Source: Haliea sp. | GTDB lineage: Bacteria; Pseudomonadota; Gammaproteobacteria; Pseudomonadales; Halieaceae | Direction of reading: 5' to 3' | NCBI GenBank assembly: GCA_016704305.1 | Contig: JADJAL010000055.1 | Coordinates: 1 to 28,749, forward strand | DNA length: 28,749 nt | In this document: piece by piece, positions 16,503 through 23,637 of the stretch | How positions within the stretch are numbered: the first letter of the stretch is position 1 | How the letters are laid out: every line of letters begins with the position of its first letter | The notes under the pieces: generated by a model | What the model saw: the letters and a program-made list of their open reading frames with translations, nothing else | The model's database searches: none | Told to the model about the DNA's origin: nothing | Position numbers and translations under genes: made by a program

Positions 16503-17852
16503 ATGCGCAGAATTATAAAACAGGTCGCGGGTATGCTTGCCTGTGCGGTGTTGTTGTTTCTGGGAGCTTGTTCAAATTCCAACGACAGCGGAGCGGGCGC
16601 TGCGGTCGTACCACGGGAGTTCGCGGTGGGCACCACGTCGATGACGTTTGTCGACACGTCGCGAGCGACGGCTGCTCACGGCTCCGTGCCCGAGGCGCCC
16701 AGCCGGACGCTGGCGACGACCCTGGTTTACCCGGCGCAGGGTACGCCCGGTGGCGCTGTCCTGTCGAACGCAGCGGTCGAGATGTCGGCGGCACCATTTC
16801 CATTGATCGTGCTCTCTCACGGGCTCGGTGGTAACCCCGAGTACCTTTTGCCGCTGGCGAACGCGTGGGCGTCGAGCGGCTATGTGGTAGCGTTGCCACG
16901 ATTCCCGCTCTCCAATAGCGCAACGCCGGGTGGTCCTGTCGCCCAGGACGTGCAGAACCAGCCCGCAGACGTGAGCTTCGTCATCGACGAGGTGCTGGCT
17001 GCGTCCAGCGCGCCGGGGTCGGTCGTGGGCAACGCCATCGACGGCGAGGTGATTGCCGCCAGTGGCCACTCGAACGGTGCTATCACGACCTACGGACTCG
17101 TGGCCAACTCCTGCTGTCGTGACCAGCGTATCGACGCCGCCATCGTGCTCTCGGGCGCGCTATCGCCATTCGCGGGAGGTGTGTATGACCTGGCGGATAC
17201 TCCGCCGATGCTCGTGGTGCATGGCGTCAACGATGTGCTGACAAATTACAATCAGGCTGTGCGCTCTTACAACCAGCTGCTGCCTCCCAAGGGCTTGCTG
17301 TCACTGGATGAGTCCGAGCACGGCTCCTATCTCGGCCCCGACGATGCGGCATTCGAAGTCGTCGCACAGGCTACGGTAGACTTTTTCGACGGTGAGCTGC
17401 GCGGCGACGGCGCAGCCCTGGCGCGACTGCCCGAGAACCAGCTTCCCGGCGTCGCCACGCTGTACTGGGCTCCCGACGCAGCGTCGAACGTGCCGGTGGA
17501 CACGCTCCCCGAGCCCGAAACGAACCGCCAGGCATTTGTCAGCGCCGATACCGGCCTGGTCGATGGGCAGGTTATTACCGTGACCTGGAGCGGATTTCTT
17601 CCTGGCAAGGTGGTCAACATCATGCAATGCACCGGGGATGCCAATGGCGGTTCCGCGGCCTGCAACATCTCCGGGGGCAAATTGTTTTACCCGGATCCGG
17701 AAGGCATGGGGAGCTTCGACCTGGTCATCCACACCGGTCCGGTCGCCAACGGCGTGTGCGATAGTGCCAACCCCTGCGTGGTCCTGGTCAACGACGCTGG
17801 CCTGACTGACCCGGAGGCGAGTGTTCGTATCCCCATTACCTTCGCCGATTGA
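16503..17852 (+). CDS. Lipoprotein alpha/beta hydrolase fused to a neocarzinostatin-like domain
   Basis: A 449-residue lipoprotein (lipobox LFLGA-Cys23). Residues 65-300 are an alpha/beta hydrolase of the PAF-acetylhydrolase/chlorophyllase kind. It has oxyanion motif SHGLGGNPEY, nucleophile Ser190 in SGHSNGA, Asp244 in VHGVNDV and His273 in DESEHGSYL. After a linker, residues 343-448 look like the neocarzinostatin fold: LVDGQVITVTWSGFLPGKVV, IMQCTGDANGG, CNISGGKLF and CVVLVNDAGLTDP. Cysteine pairs 376/387 and 419/425 have nearly the spacing of the two disulfides in neocarzinostatin. In actinomycetes this fold holds enediyne chromophores; here it may bind a hydrophobic substrate or product. 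The gene stands alone after a terminator. GAGAAAGAGGA lies shortly before the ATG. Confidence 0.85.
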   Translation: MRRIIKQVAGMLACAVLLFLGACSNSNDSGAGAAVVPREFAVGTTSMTFVDTSRATAAHGSVPEAPSRTLATTLVYPAQGTPGGAVLSNAAVEMSAAPFPLIVLSHGLGGNPEYLLPLANAWASSGYVVALPRFPLSNSATPGGPVAQDVQNQPADVSFVIDEVLAASSAPGSVVGNAIDGEVIAASGHSNGAITTYGLVANSCCRDQRIDAAIVLSGALSPFAGGVYDLADTPPMLVVHGVNDVLTNYNQAVRSYNQLLPPKGLLSLDESEHGSYLGPDDAAFEVVAQATVDFFDGELRGDGAALARLPENQLPGVATLYWAPDAASNVPVDTLPEPETNRQAFVSADTGLVDGQVITVTWSGFLPGKVVNIMQCTGDANGGSAACNISGGKLFYPDPEGMGSFDLVIHTGPVANGVCDSANPCVVLVNDAGLTDPEASVRIPITFAD

Positions 17853-17993
17853 TGCCATCCGCAGCTGCGCAATGTCGCTGCACTGGGCCCCAGCCCCTCG
17901 CGCGCCCAGGGCATCTAAATGGCCTGCGAGTATCAGCAACTGCCCAGGATTTTTGAATTGACGAATTAGCAAGTGATCGCTACAGGAGATGAC

Positions 17994-18752
17994 ATGATGG
18001 TATTGCAAGGTAAGGTAGCGCTGGTGACTGGCGCGGGACAGGGCGTCGGGCAGGGCATCGCACTGGCGCTGGCCGCCGAAGGCGCGCGCGTGGCAGTGAC
18101 GGGACGCACGCTGCAAAAACTGCAGGCGACCTGCGAACTGATCCAGCAGCGCGGCGGGGAAGCGCTGCCTGTCGTCTGTGATGTCAAATCGCTTGCCTCC
18201 CTGGAGCAATGCCTGGCGACCGTGCTGGCGCACTTCTGTGGCCTGCAGATTCTAGTGAATAACGCGCAGGAAGTGCCGCTGGGAAAACTCGACGAGGTGA
18301 CGGACGAACGCTTCGCCGCCGGGTGGGAGTCGGGGCCGCTGGCAACGTTTCGCCTGATGAAACTCTGCAGGCCGCACCTTTCCGGCGGCGGCTGCATAAT
18401 CAACCTCGCGAGCGCCGCCGGAAAGCGCTGGGACATGACGGGCTACGGCGCGTATGCGGCCACCAAGAAGGAGGCGATCCGCTCGCTCACCCGCGCGGCG
18501 GCCTGTGAGTGGGGCGCCGAGGGCATTCGCACCAATGTGATCCTGCCGCACGCGAAATCGCCGGGCTTGCAATGGTGGATGGAGAACCATCCCGAGGAGG
18601 CGGCGGCCTTCGTGGCAACCATTCCGCAGCGACGCGTCGGTGATTGCGAGGAGGACATCGGGCGTTTTGTCGCGCTGTTGTGCTCGGATGCGTCGCGCTA
18701 CGTGAATGGCCAGAGTATTGCTCTGGATGGCGGCCAGGCGTATCTGGGTTAA
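17994..18752 (+). CDS. Short-chain dehydrogenase/reductase (SDR)
   Basis: A 252-residue classical SDR, probably NAD(P)-dependent and acting on a hydroxy or keto group. The cofactor motif is TGAGQGVG. NNAQE replaces the usual NNAG, the serine is in INLASAAG and the catalytic pair is YAATK. The end VNGQSIALDGGQAYLG is typical. AGGAG lies five bases before the ATG at 17994, which decides the start; the frame is open a further seven codons upstream. It begins an operon that continues through the MaoC gene, a second SDR and the Coq4-family gene. Confidence 0.9.
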   Translation: MMVLQGKVALVTGAGQGVGQGIALALAAEGARVAVTGRTLQKLQATCELIQQRGGEALPVVCDVKSLASLEQCLATVLAHFCGLQILVNNAQEVPLGKLDEVTDERFAAGWESGPLATFRLMKLCRPHLSGGGCIINLASAAGKRWDMTGYGAYAATKKEAIRSLTRAAACEWGAEGIRTNVILPHAKSPGLQWWMENHPEEAAAFVATIPQRRVGDCEEDIGRFVALLCSDASRYVNGQSIALDGGQAYLG

Positions 18753-18780
18753 GGTCACTAACATTCAGTCGAGCGTACCC

Positions 18781-19873
18781 ATGTCGAACACGAGCCAGTC
18801 GGAAGCGCTGCAGCTACAGCGCCTCAAGGGACATCGCCTGGGTCCCTACATGAGCCACAATCCGGTCAGCGCGACGCAGATCTGGCAGTGGTGCTCCGCA
18901 ATGGGCGATCACAACCCGAGCTATCGCGCCGGTCCGCAGCAGATCGCGCCGCCGGCGATGATGCAGATGTGGACGATGCGCGATTTCAATGACCAGTATG
19001 CGCCGGGTTCAACCAGTGCCGCGCCGTACCAGGTATTTGAAGATATGCGGGCACTCGGTTACCCGGCCAACGTCGCCGTCAGTTACGACATCCGGTTCCA
19101 CCGTTACCTGCGCGTCGGGGAGCGCGCGAAACACTTTACGACCGTGGTGAATATCAGCGAGCGCAAATCGACGCGCCTCGGCACCGGCTACTTTGTCACC
19201 GAGCGTGTGGAATATCTCACCGCTGACGAGAATGTATTCGCAGAGGCGCTGATCACGTATTTCCAGTATCAACCCCCCAGTGGAGACTGCCCCAGTGGAG
19301 ACTGCCGCAGCGGCGACGGCGGCTGCAGAGACCGCGCCCGCGGCGGCGATGGATGCAAAATCCAACACCGCACCGGACACGGCGCAAGGGTCGCCTGCCG
19401 GCCCGCACTTGCAGGCGGAAGATAACCCCTGGCAACCCGACTTCAGCGATCTCGATCCCGCACGGCTGCGCGTGGGCGACGCTTTGCCCGTGCTGCGCAT
19501 CCCCATCACCCATAAACTCATCGTCGGCGGGGCGCTGGCCACGCAGGATTTTATTCCCGTGCACCATAACCTGCCGGCCGCGCAGGCCGCCGGGATGGTG
19601 GATATCTTTATGAATATACTCACCACCAGCGGCCTGTCCGCGCGCTACCTGAGCGACTGGGCCGGGGCTAATAGCCGTTTGCAGGCGCTGAAATTCAATT
19701 TGCTGGCGCCGAATTTTCCCGGTGACGTTATGCTGATGGCCGGCGCGGTGACCGCGATTGAACCAGGGCCGACACACGCCACCGTGCAGGTGGCATTCAG
19801 CGGCCGCAATCGACTGGGCTATCACACCACGGGCGATGCCACGCTGGCCTTGCCCACCATGGCAACAACATGA
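18781..19873 (+). CDS. Fused double-hotdog MaoC-family acyl dehydratase/hydratase (one frameshift)
   Basis: Two hotdog domains in one protein of about 363 residues. The N-terminal one resembles the FAS1-like dehydratase domain (WCSAMGDHNPSYR). The C-terminal one resembles a MaoC hydratase of the ChsH1 kind, with an Asp and His in LATQDFIPVHHN, then GMVDIFMNILTTSGL and LSDWAGANSRLQ. An Ala/Thr/Pro-rich linker joins them. The frames meet at the six-C run 19273-19278. One C fewer gives YQPPVETAPVETAA and restores a single protein. By family the reaction is hydration of an enoyl-CoA, as in side-chain beta-oxidation of sterols, where ChsH1 and ChsH2 are separate chains. The stop overlaps an ATG of the next gene (ATGA). 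Confidence 0.8.
19277..19306 (+). repeat. Two tandem 15-base units in the MaoC linker
   Basis: CCAGTGGAGACTGCC occurs twice back to back and encodes the linker repeat PVETA-PVETA. A third, degenerate unit follows. The repeat abuts the six-C run where the reading frame changes, so this spot is prone to both replication slippage and consensus error. Confidence 0.7.
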
Positions 19874-19896
19874 CAACAACTCGGCAGAGGATGGAT

Positions 19897-20714
19897 ATGA
19901 ACAGAGCACGGTTTGCAGGCAGGGTCGCCATTGTCACGGGCGGCAGCATGGGGATTGGCAGGAGCACTGTTTTGCAGCTCGTTGCGGAAGGTGCGCACGT
20001 CGTCAGCTGCGCGCGGCGCAAGCCAAAACTGGACGAGCTGGAAGCGGCTACCAGGGGGGTTTGCCGGACAGCTTTACCGGCCATGAACTGGACGTCGGCG
20101 ATACCGACGCTTTTGCCGCGCTGATCAATGACACGGCGAAGGAGCACGGTCGCCTTGATGTGCTCGTGAACAACGCGCCTTCTGTTATCGGGGGCATGGT
20201 CGTCGACCAGACTCTGCAGGAGTGGCGTGCCAATTTTGGCACCGGCGTCGACAGTGTTTTTATCGGCGTGCAGGCCGCGCTGCGTATCATGATTCCCCAG
20301 CGCAGCGGCTCGATTATCAACATCTCGTCGGTGAGCAGCCTGCGCGCGGGCATCGCCTCCGGCGCCTACGGCGCGGCCAAGGCCGCACTCAACCAGTTCA
20401 GCCAGTGCGCGGCGATGGAAGCGGCGCCGCACAACGTGCGCATCAATGTCGTCGCACCGGGCGCGGTGGATACCCCGGGACTGAACGCCGCAACGCTGAA
20501 GAATGCCGCGGTGAAAAAAATCATTACCGACGCGATTCCGATGCTGCGCGCGGCGACACCGGAGGAGGTCGCGCAGGCGATTTGCTTCCTGGCCTCAGAC
20601 GACGCTTCGTTCATCACCAGCGTGATACTGCCGGTGGATGGGGGCAAGACATCGCAGCTATATGTGCCCGCGTTCGACATCACCAACCTGGATAATCGCT
20701 CCGCAGATCGCTAG
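19897..20714 (+). CDS. Short-chain dehydrogenase/reductase (SDR), one frameshift
   Basis: Second SDR of the operon. The N-terminal piece reads FAGRVAIVTGGSMGIGRSTV and LVAEGAHVVSCARRKPKLDE. The rest, in another frame, has HELDVGDTDAF, LVNNAPSV, IINISSVSS, catalytic YGAAK and the end FITSVILPVDGGKT. The frames meet at the six-G run 20054-20059, and one more G joins them. Joined length is about 272 residues. ATGs at 19870 (overlapping the MaoC stop), 19891 and 19897 are in frame. The last is chosen because AGAGG lies six bases before it and it gives a usual SDR N-terminus. The role is probably oxidation of the hydroxyacyl product of the upstream hydratase, by analogy only. Confidence 0.85.
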
Positions 20715-20739
20715 CGCTGCAAGCACTCGGCTGGCAGCG

Positions 20740-20756
20740 CCCGGCCGCGTGCCGGG
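20740..20756 (+). terminator. GC-rich hairpin after the second SDR, weak
   Basis: CCCGGC pairs with GCCGGG around a 5-base loop. No T tract follows, so it may be a Rho-dependent or attenuating structure, or an mRNA-stabilising hairpin, rather than a true terminator. Confidence 0.3.
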
Positions 20757-20802
20757 AGCGCAATACCCATCGGACGGATAATGTGTTCGACACATACCGT
20801 TT

Positions 20803-21678
20803 GTGCGGCCTATACTTTTTCCGCGACAACACGCGGATATAAATAACCTGAGCAACCCGAACCTCGCTCGACGCTATCCCCTGCGCGCCCTCGCGGCGGG
20901 CGCGCGCTGGCTGTCGAATCCTGTGTCCGAGGGTGGCGCCAAGCAGGTGCCGCGCATCCTGATGTACGCGACAGGGCCCGAGATGCTGGAGGAGGTGCAG
21001 CGGATGTGTACCCACCCAACCGGCAGGCGCATCCTGGCCGACCGTCCGGACCTGGCCGCGTTCCTCGCGAATCCGTCGGCGCTCGCGAGCATGCCGCAGG
21101 GCAGCCTCGGGCGCGCGTTTCACGACGCCATGAACGTGGAGGGCGGAGTGCCGGGTTACATGTTGGCCGGGCTTATTTACAGCGACGGATTTTTCGACAG
21201 TTACGAGATGCCCGACGACGCGCGTTACGCGATCGAGCGATCCCGGTGGCTGCACGACCTGTTTCATATCCTCACCGGCTACGGGACGGATCTGGCGGGC
21301 GAGGGTCTGCAGATCTACTTCGAGCTTGGCTACCGACAGGCGATCCCTTTCCGGTATGCCGCGCTCACGCCCCAGGGACTTGGTCCGCTACTCTTCTTGC
21401 GGCCCCACGTGGGCCAGCGGCGCTGGCGCGCGCTTCTTCGCGAGGCGCATGCGCGCGGGACGGCGGCGCGACAAAGCCTGCCGCCGATGTACGTGTACTG
21501 GGAGGAGCTGCTTCCTCGCCCGCTTGCACAGGTGCGCGAGGAACTCGGCATCGTCCCCTTCGGGGAGGACACTTCCGACTGGCTGGCTAAAAGTTGGCTT
21601 GGTCGCCGCGCGGCGACGCTTCGGTTTCCAGGGCGTACGCGCGCGAGGCCAAAAAGGCGCAGCTCGCGCGTCGCATAG
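20803..21678 (+). CDS. Coq4-family protein
   Basis: A Coq4-like protein. It has the full metal-binding pattern HDLFH followed 11 residues later by Glu (HDxxHx11E) within WLHDLFHILTGYGTDLAGEG. PLRALAAGARWLSNP near the N-terminus, GRRILADRPDLAAFL and PMYVYWEELLPRPLAQVREE also fit. Known Coq4 acts in ubiquinone synthesis, with oxidative C1 decarboxylation recently proposed. Here it lies in a dehydrogenase/hydratase operon, so another role on a lipid-like substrate is possible. The start is unsure: the GTG at 20803 has no ribosome site, while the ATG at 20781 has GGACGG but another frame. The last 30 Arg-rich residues are not family-like. A frameshift near 21588 would end it there or join it to the next ORF. 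Confidence 0.8.
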   Translation: MRPILFPRQHADINNLSNPNLARRYPLRALAAGARWLSNPVSEGGAKQVPRILMYATGPEMLEEVQRMCTHPTGRRILADRPDLAAFLANPSALASMPQGSLGRAFHDAMNVEGGVPGYMLAGLIYSDGFFDSYEMPDDARYAIERSRWLHDLFHILTGYGTDLAGEGLQIYFELGYRQAIPFRYAALTPQGLGPLLFLRPHVGQRRWRALLREAHARGTAARQSLPPMYVYWEELLPRPLAQVREELGIVPFGEDTSDWLAKSWLGRRAATLRFPGRTRARPKRRSSRVA

Positions 21679-21806
21679 TGGACGCTGGCGTGGACTTCTG
21701 CAAACTGATGCGCTCCCCGGAGTGCGGTGCGTCACTACGCCGACTGGTGGCCGATGGCGCCGACGACGTCGCGATTCGTGCCGCCGCCGCGCGCATGCTC
21801 CGATGA
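21594..21806 (+). CDS. Small hypothetical protein or displaced Coq4 C-terminus
   Basis: I do not recognise the family. From residue 14 it reads as a well-formed helical segment: AYAREAKKAQLARRIVDAG, FCKLMRSPE and LRRLVADGADDVAIRAAAA. The start would be a TTG at 21594 just after a TAA. It may instead be the C-terminal part of the Coq4-family protein, moved out of frame by an indel near 21588-21640: the third frame supplies WLKVGLVAARRRFGFQGVRA, which fits between the two. Its stop overlaps the PPOX start as ATGA, so translation is probably coupled. Confidence 0.45.
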   Translation: MAWSPRGDASVSRAYAREAKKAQLARRIVDAGVDFCKLMRSPECGASLRRLVADGADDVAIRAAAARMLR

Positions 21807-22095
21807 CGCTGATAACCCCGCAAGAGAAGGACGCGTTTTTTCGCGACGTGGAAGCCGCTGCAAAAAAGTCGATCTGGTGCGCGCTTGCCACGGTGACCGC
21901 CAACCATGAAGCGCGCGTGAGAATGGTGCACCCCACCTGGGAGGGCGATATTCTCTGGATCGCAACGGGCCCGCAAACCGCCAAGGCGCGCGAGATCCGG
22001 AATAACGGCGCTGTGGATATCCAGTTCCAGGTCGCACCCGATGACTTTGTCCACCTGTTGGTGCGCGGCGAGGCAAGCGTGTATCGAAGGCATAA
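21803..22095 (+). CDS. PPOX-fold (pyridoxamine-phosphate-oxidase-like) protein, C-terminus unclear
   Basis: FMN- or F420-type split-barrel protein of the general stress protein 26 kind. It has IWCALATVTANHEARVRMVH, then WIATGPQTAKAREIRNNG and FVHLLVRGEASV. The ATG overlaps the stop of the upstream ORF. Family similarity stops near 22083. After that this frame stays open to 22339 with no family match, while a neighbouring frame stops at 22095. Usual members continue about 50 residues more (a trypt-rich WP-type end), so the gene looks truncated or broken close to the convergent membrane-protein gene. The reaction is unknown, probably flavin-linked reduction. Confidence 0.6.
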
Positions 22096-22143
22096 GCACC
22101 GGGCTGCAGTTGGCCGGTGCCAGGCGGGACAACCGGGTACGTA

Positions 22144-22532
22144 TCAATCGAGCGGCATACCCCGCCGGTCCATCAAGCGGGCCACGCCGCGCAGCATGCG
22201 GTACAGCACCCACAAACCCACGATCACCACGATCACCCAGGCCAGCGGAATGCCGATGAGGGTGAGCACCAGCACCGCGCCAAGCAGCAACCACAGCAAG
22301 GCGAACCACAAAGGTGCGTATCTGCCAGCGGAAGTGTGATTCCAGATACGTGCCGCGCACCTGCATCCCGTTTTACGTAATTCAGAAACACCGCCAGTAT
22401 CGACGGCCAGCCACTGAGAAACGCCGTCACGATAAACGCGGTGGTCATCACGCCAGTAATCGCGCTGAACAGGTGCAGGCCGTAGATCAGGTAGGTCAGG
22501 TTAACCATGTTGTCACTGGGCGATTGTTGCAT
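22144..22532 (-). CDS. Small membrane protein, DUF4870-like (two frameshifts)
   Basis: About 128 residues with three hydrophobic segments: NLTYLIYGLHLFSAITGVM, FLSGWPSILAVFLNYVKRDA, and after repair a long segment rich in Leu and Val including WLLLGAVLVLTLIGIPLAW. The middle RGTYLESHFRWQIRTF is typical of DUF4870/TM2-like proteins. Two one-base deletions restore the frame: one of the C pair at 22360-22361 and C 22309 (plus-strand bases). The end reads RLMDRRGMPLD. The start at 22532 (MQQSPSDNMVN) is the best family-like one. The function is unknown. Confidence 0.65.
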
Positions 22533-22683
22533 TGCAGGGTCCTCGATGGTGGGAGCACGGTGGGGCGCCTGCGCCGGATTGTACGTCGGATGCGAAAGGC
22601 GCTTCAATCAAGGCCTGAACTTTCACGCGTTCACGGCTTGCAGTAAGCTGCGGTCAACTGCACACGGTGGGAGGCGAGCGGTC

Positions 22684-23487
22684 ATGCTCGGACAACACGG
22701 CACGGCGCACGTCAACGGGACGCAGCTCTACTATGAGACGGCAGGCCGTGGTGATGCGCTGGTGCTCATTCATGGCCATACGCTCGATGTCCGCGTAATT
22801 GGGATGACCAGTTTGCAACCTTCGCCGCGCACTATCACGTCATCCGCTATGACATGCGCGGGTATGGCAGGTCGGCCCTGCCAGGCGATGCACTTTTTTC
22901 TCCCGCCGACGACCTCGCTGCGTTGTTGTCATACCTGGGCATTGCGCATGCACATGTACTGGGTCTCTCGCGCGGCGGCGTCGTCGCGATCGACTTTGCA
23001 CTGATGTATCCGCAGGTCACCGATACGTTGATAGTGGCAGACACGGCGCTGCGCGAGTTTCCCTTCAAGGCATTCGGGGAATTCACGGAGGCTGTGAAAT
23101 CCGCAGCGGCAGGCGCGGGTATCGACGCGGCACGCCAGCGCTGGCAGCAAGGTGCGCTATTTGTGCCGGCGCGGGAGCAGCCGCGAGTGGCGGCTCGCCT
23201 CGCGCAAATGGTGGGAGATTATTCCGGCTGGCATTGGCTTCACCAGGAGCCGGTGCGAGTGTTGCAGCCGCCACCGACCGGAGCAGCTTGCAACGCTCGA
23301 TATGCCGACGCTGGTGATCGTTGGCGAACGCGACCTGCCAGAGTTCCAGGCGATTGCCGATCTCGTACATCAGCGCGTTCCCCATGCAAACAAGGCCGTG
23401 ATACCAGGAGTTGGGCATATGTCCAACATGGAAGGTCCTGTGTGCTTCAACGAGCGGGTGCTGGAGTTCCTTGCGGCACACGGTTGA
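22684..23487 (+). CDS. Alpha/beta-fold hydrolase (two frameshifts)
   Basis: A cytoplasmic alpha/beta hydrolase of the epoxide hydrolase/3-oxoadipate enol-lactonase kind. Pieces in order: VLIHGH with the oxyanion site, WDDQFATFAAHYHVIRYDMR, MRGYGRSALP, nucleophile serine in GLSRGG, the acid in VIVGERDLPEF and the histidine in PGVGHMSNMEG. Frame changes near 22798 and 23275 split the gene. Joined length is about 268 residues, normal for the family. GGGAGG lies eight to nine bases before the ATG. It could open a lactone made by the Baeyer-Villiger-type enzyme further along, but no sequence feature fixes the substrate. Confidence 0.8.
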
Positions 23488-23524
23488 GCGGATAAGGCGC
23501 TGCCCCCGAATTTTTAGCACTGCC

Positions 23525-23563
23525 CGAATTCTCCGGTTATCCAATTCGAACTCTCCGGTCATC
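23525..23563 (+). promoter_or_regulatory. Two direct repeats, 22 bases apart, upstream of the DUF1254-DUF1214 gene
   Basis: CGAATTCTCCGGTTATC (23525-23541) and CGAACTCTCCGGTCATC (23547-23563) match at 15 of 17 positions. A 22-base period puts them on the same face of DNA, as is usual for AraC-type activator sites. An AraC-family gene lies at 26736-27821. A third partial copy, CCCGAATT, starts at 23505. Confidence 0.45.
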
Positions 23564-23580
23564 GCGGCTTGTGTGCCGCG
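23563..23580. repeat. Perfect 6-bp inverted repeat
   Basis: CGCGGC and GCCGCG flank TTGTGT immediately after the direct repeats and about 60 bases before the DUF1254-DUF1214 start. It could be an operator or a leader hairpin. It is short enough to occur by chance in GC-rich DNA. Confidence 0.3.
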
Positions 23581-23637
23581 CGGATAGACTGCGGCATCGC
23601 GCTGACCAACATCACTCGAATAATCATGGAGGGCCGC

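Noticed and set aside
17883..17909. CTGGGC/GCCCAG hairpin after the neocarzinostatin-fusion gene
   Set aside because: Loop of 15 bases, no T tract, GC-rich context; not convincing as a terminator.
17301..18233. A 310-codon open frame on the minus strand
   Set aside because: It spans the end of the neocarzinostatin-fusion gene, the gap and the SDR start on the other strand. Composition is His/Arg/Gln rich with no domain, so it is a shadow of GC-rich genes.
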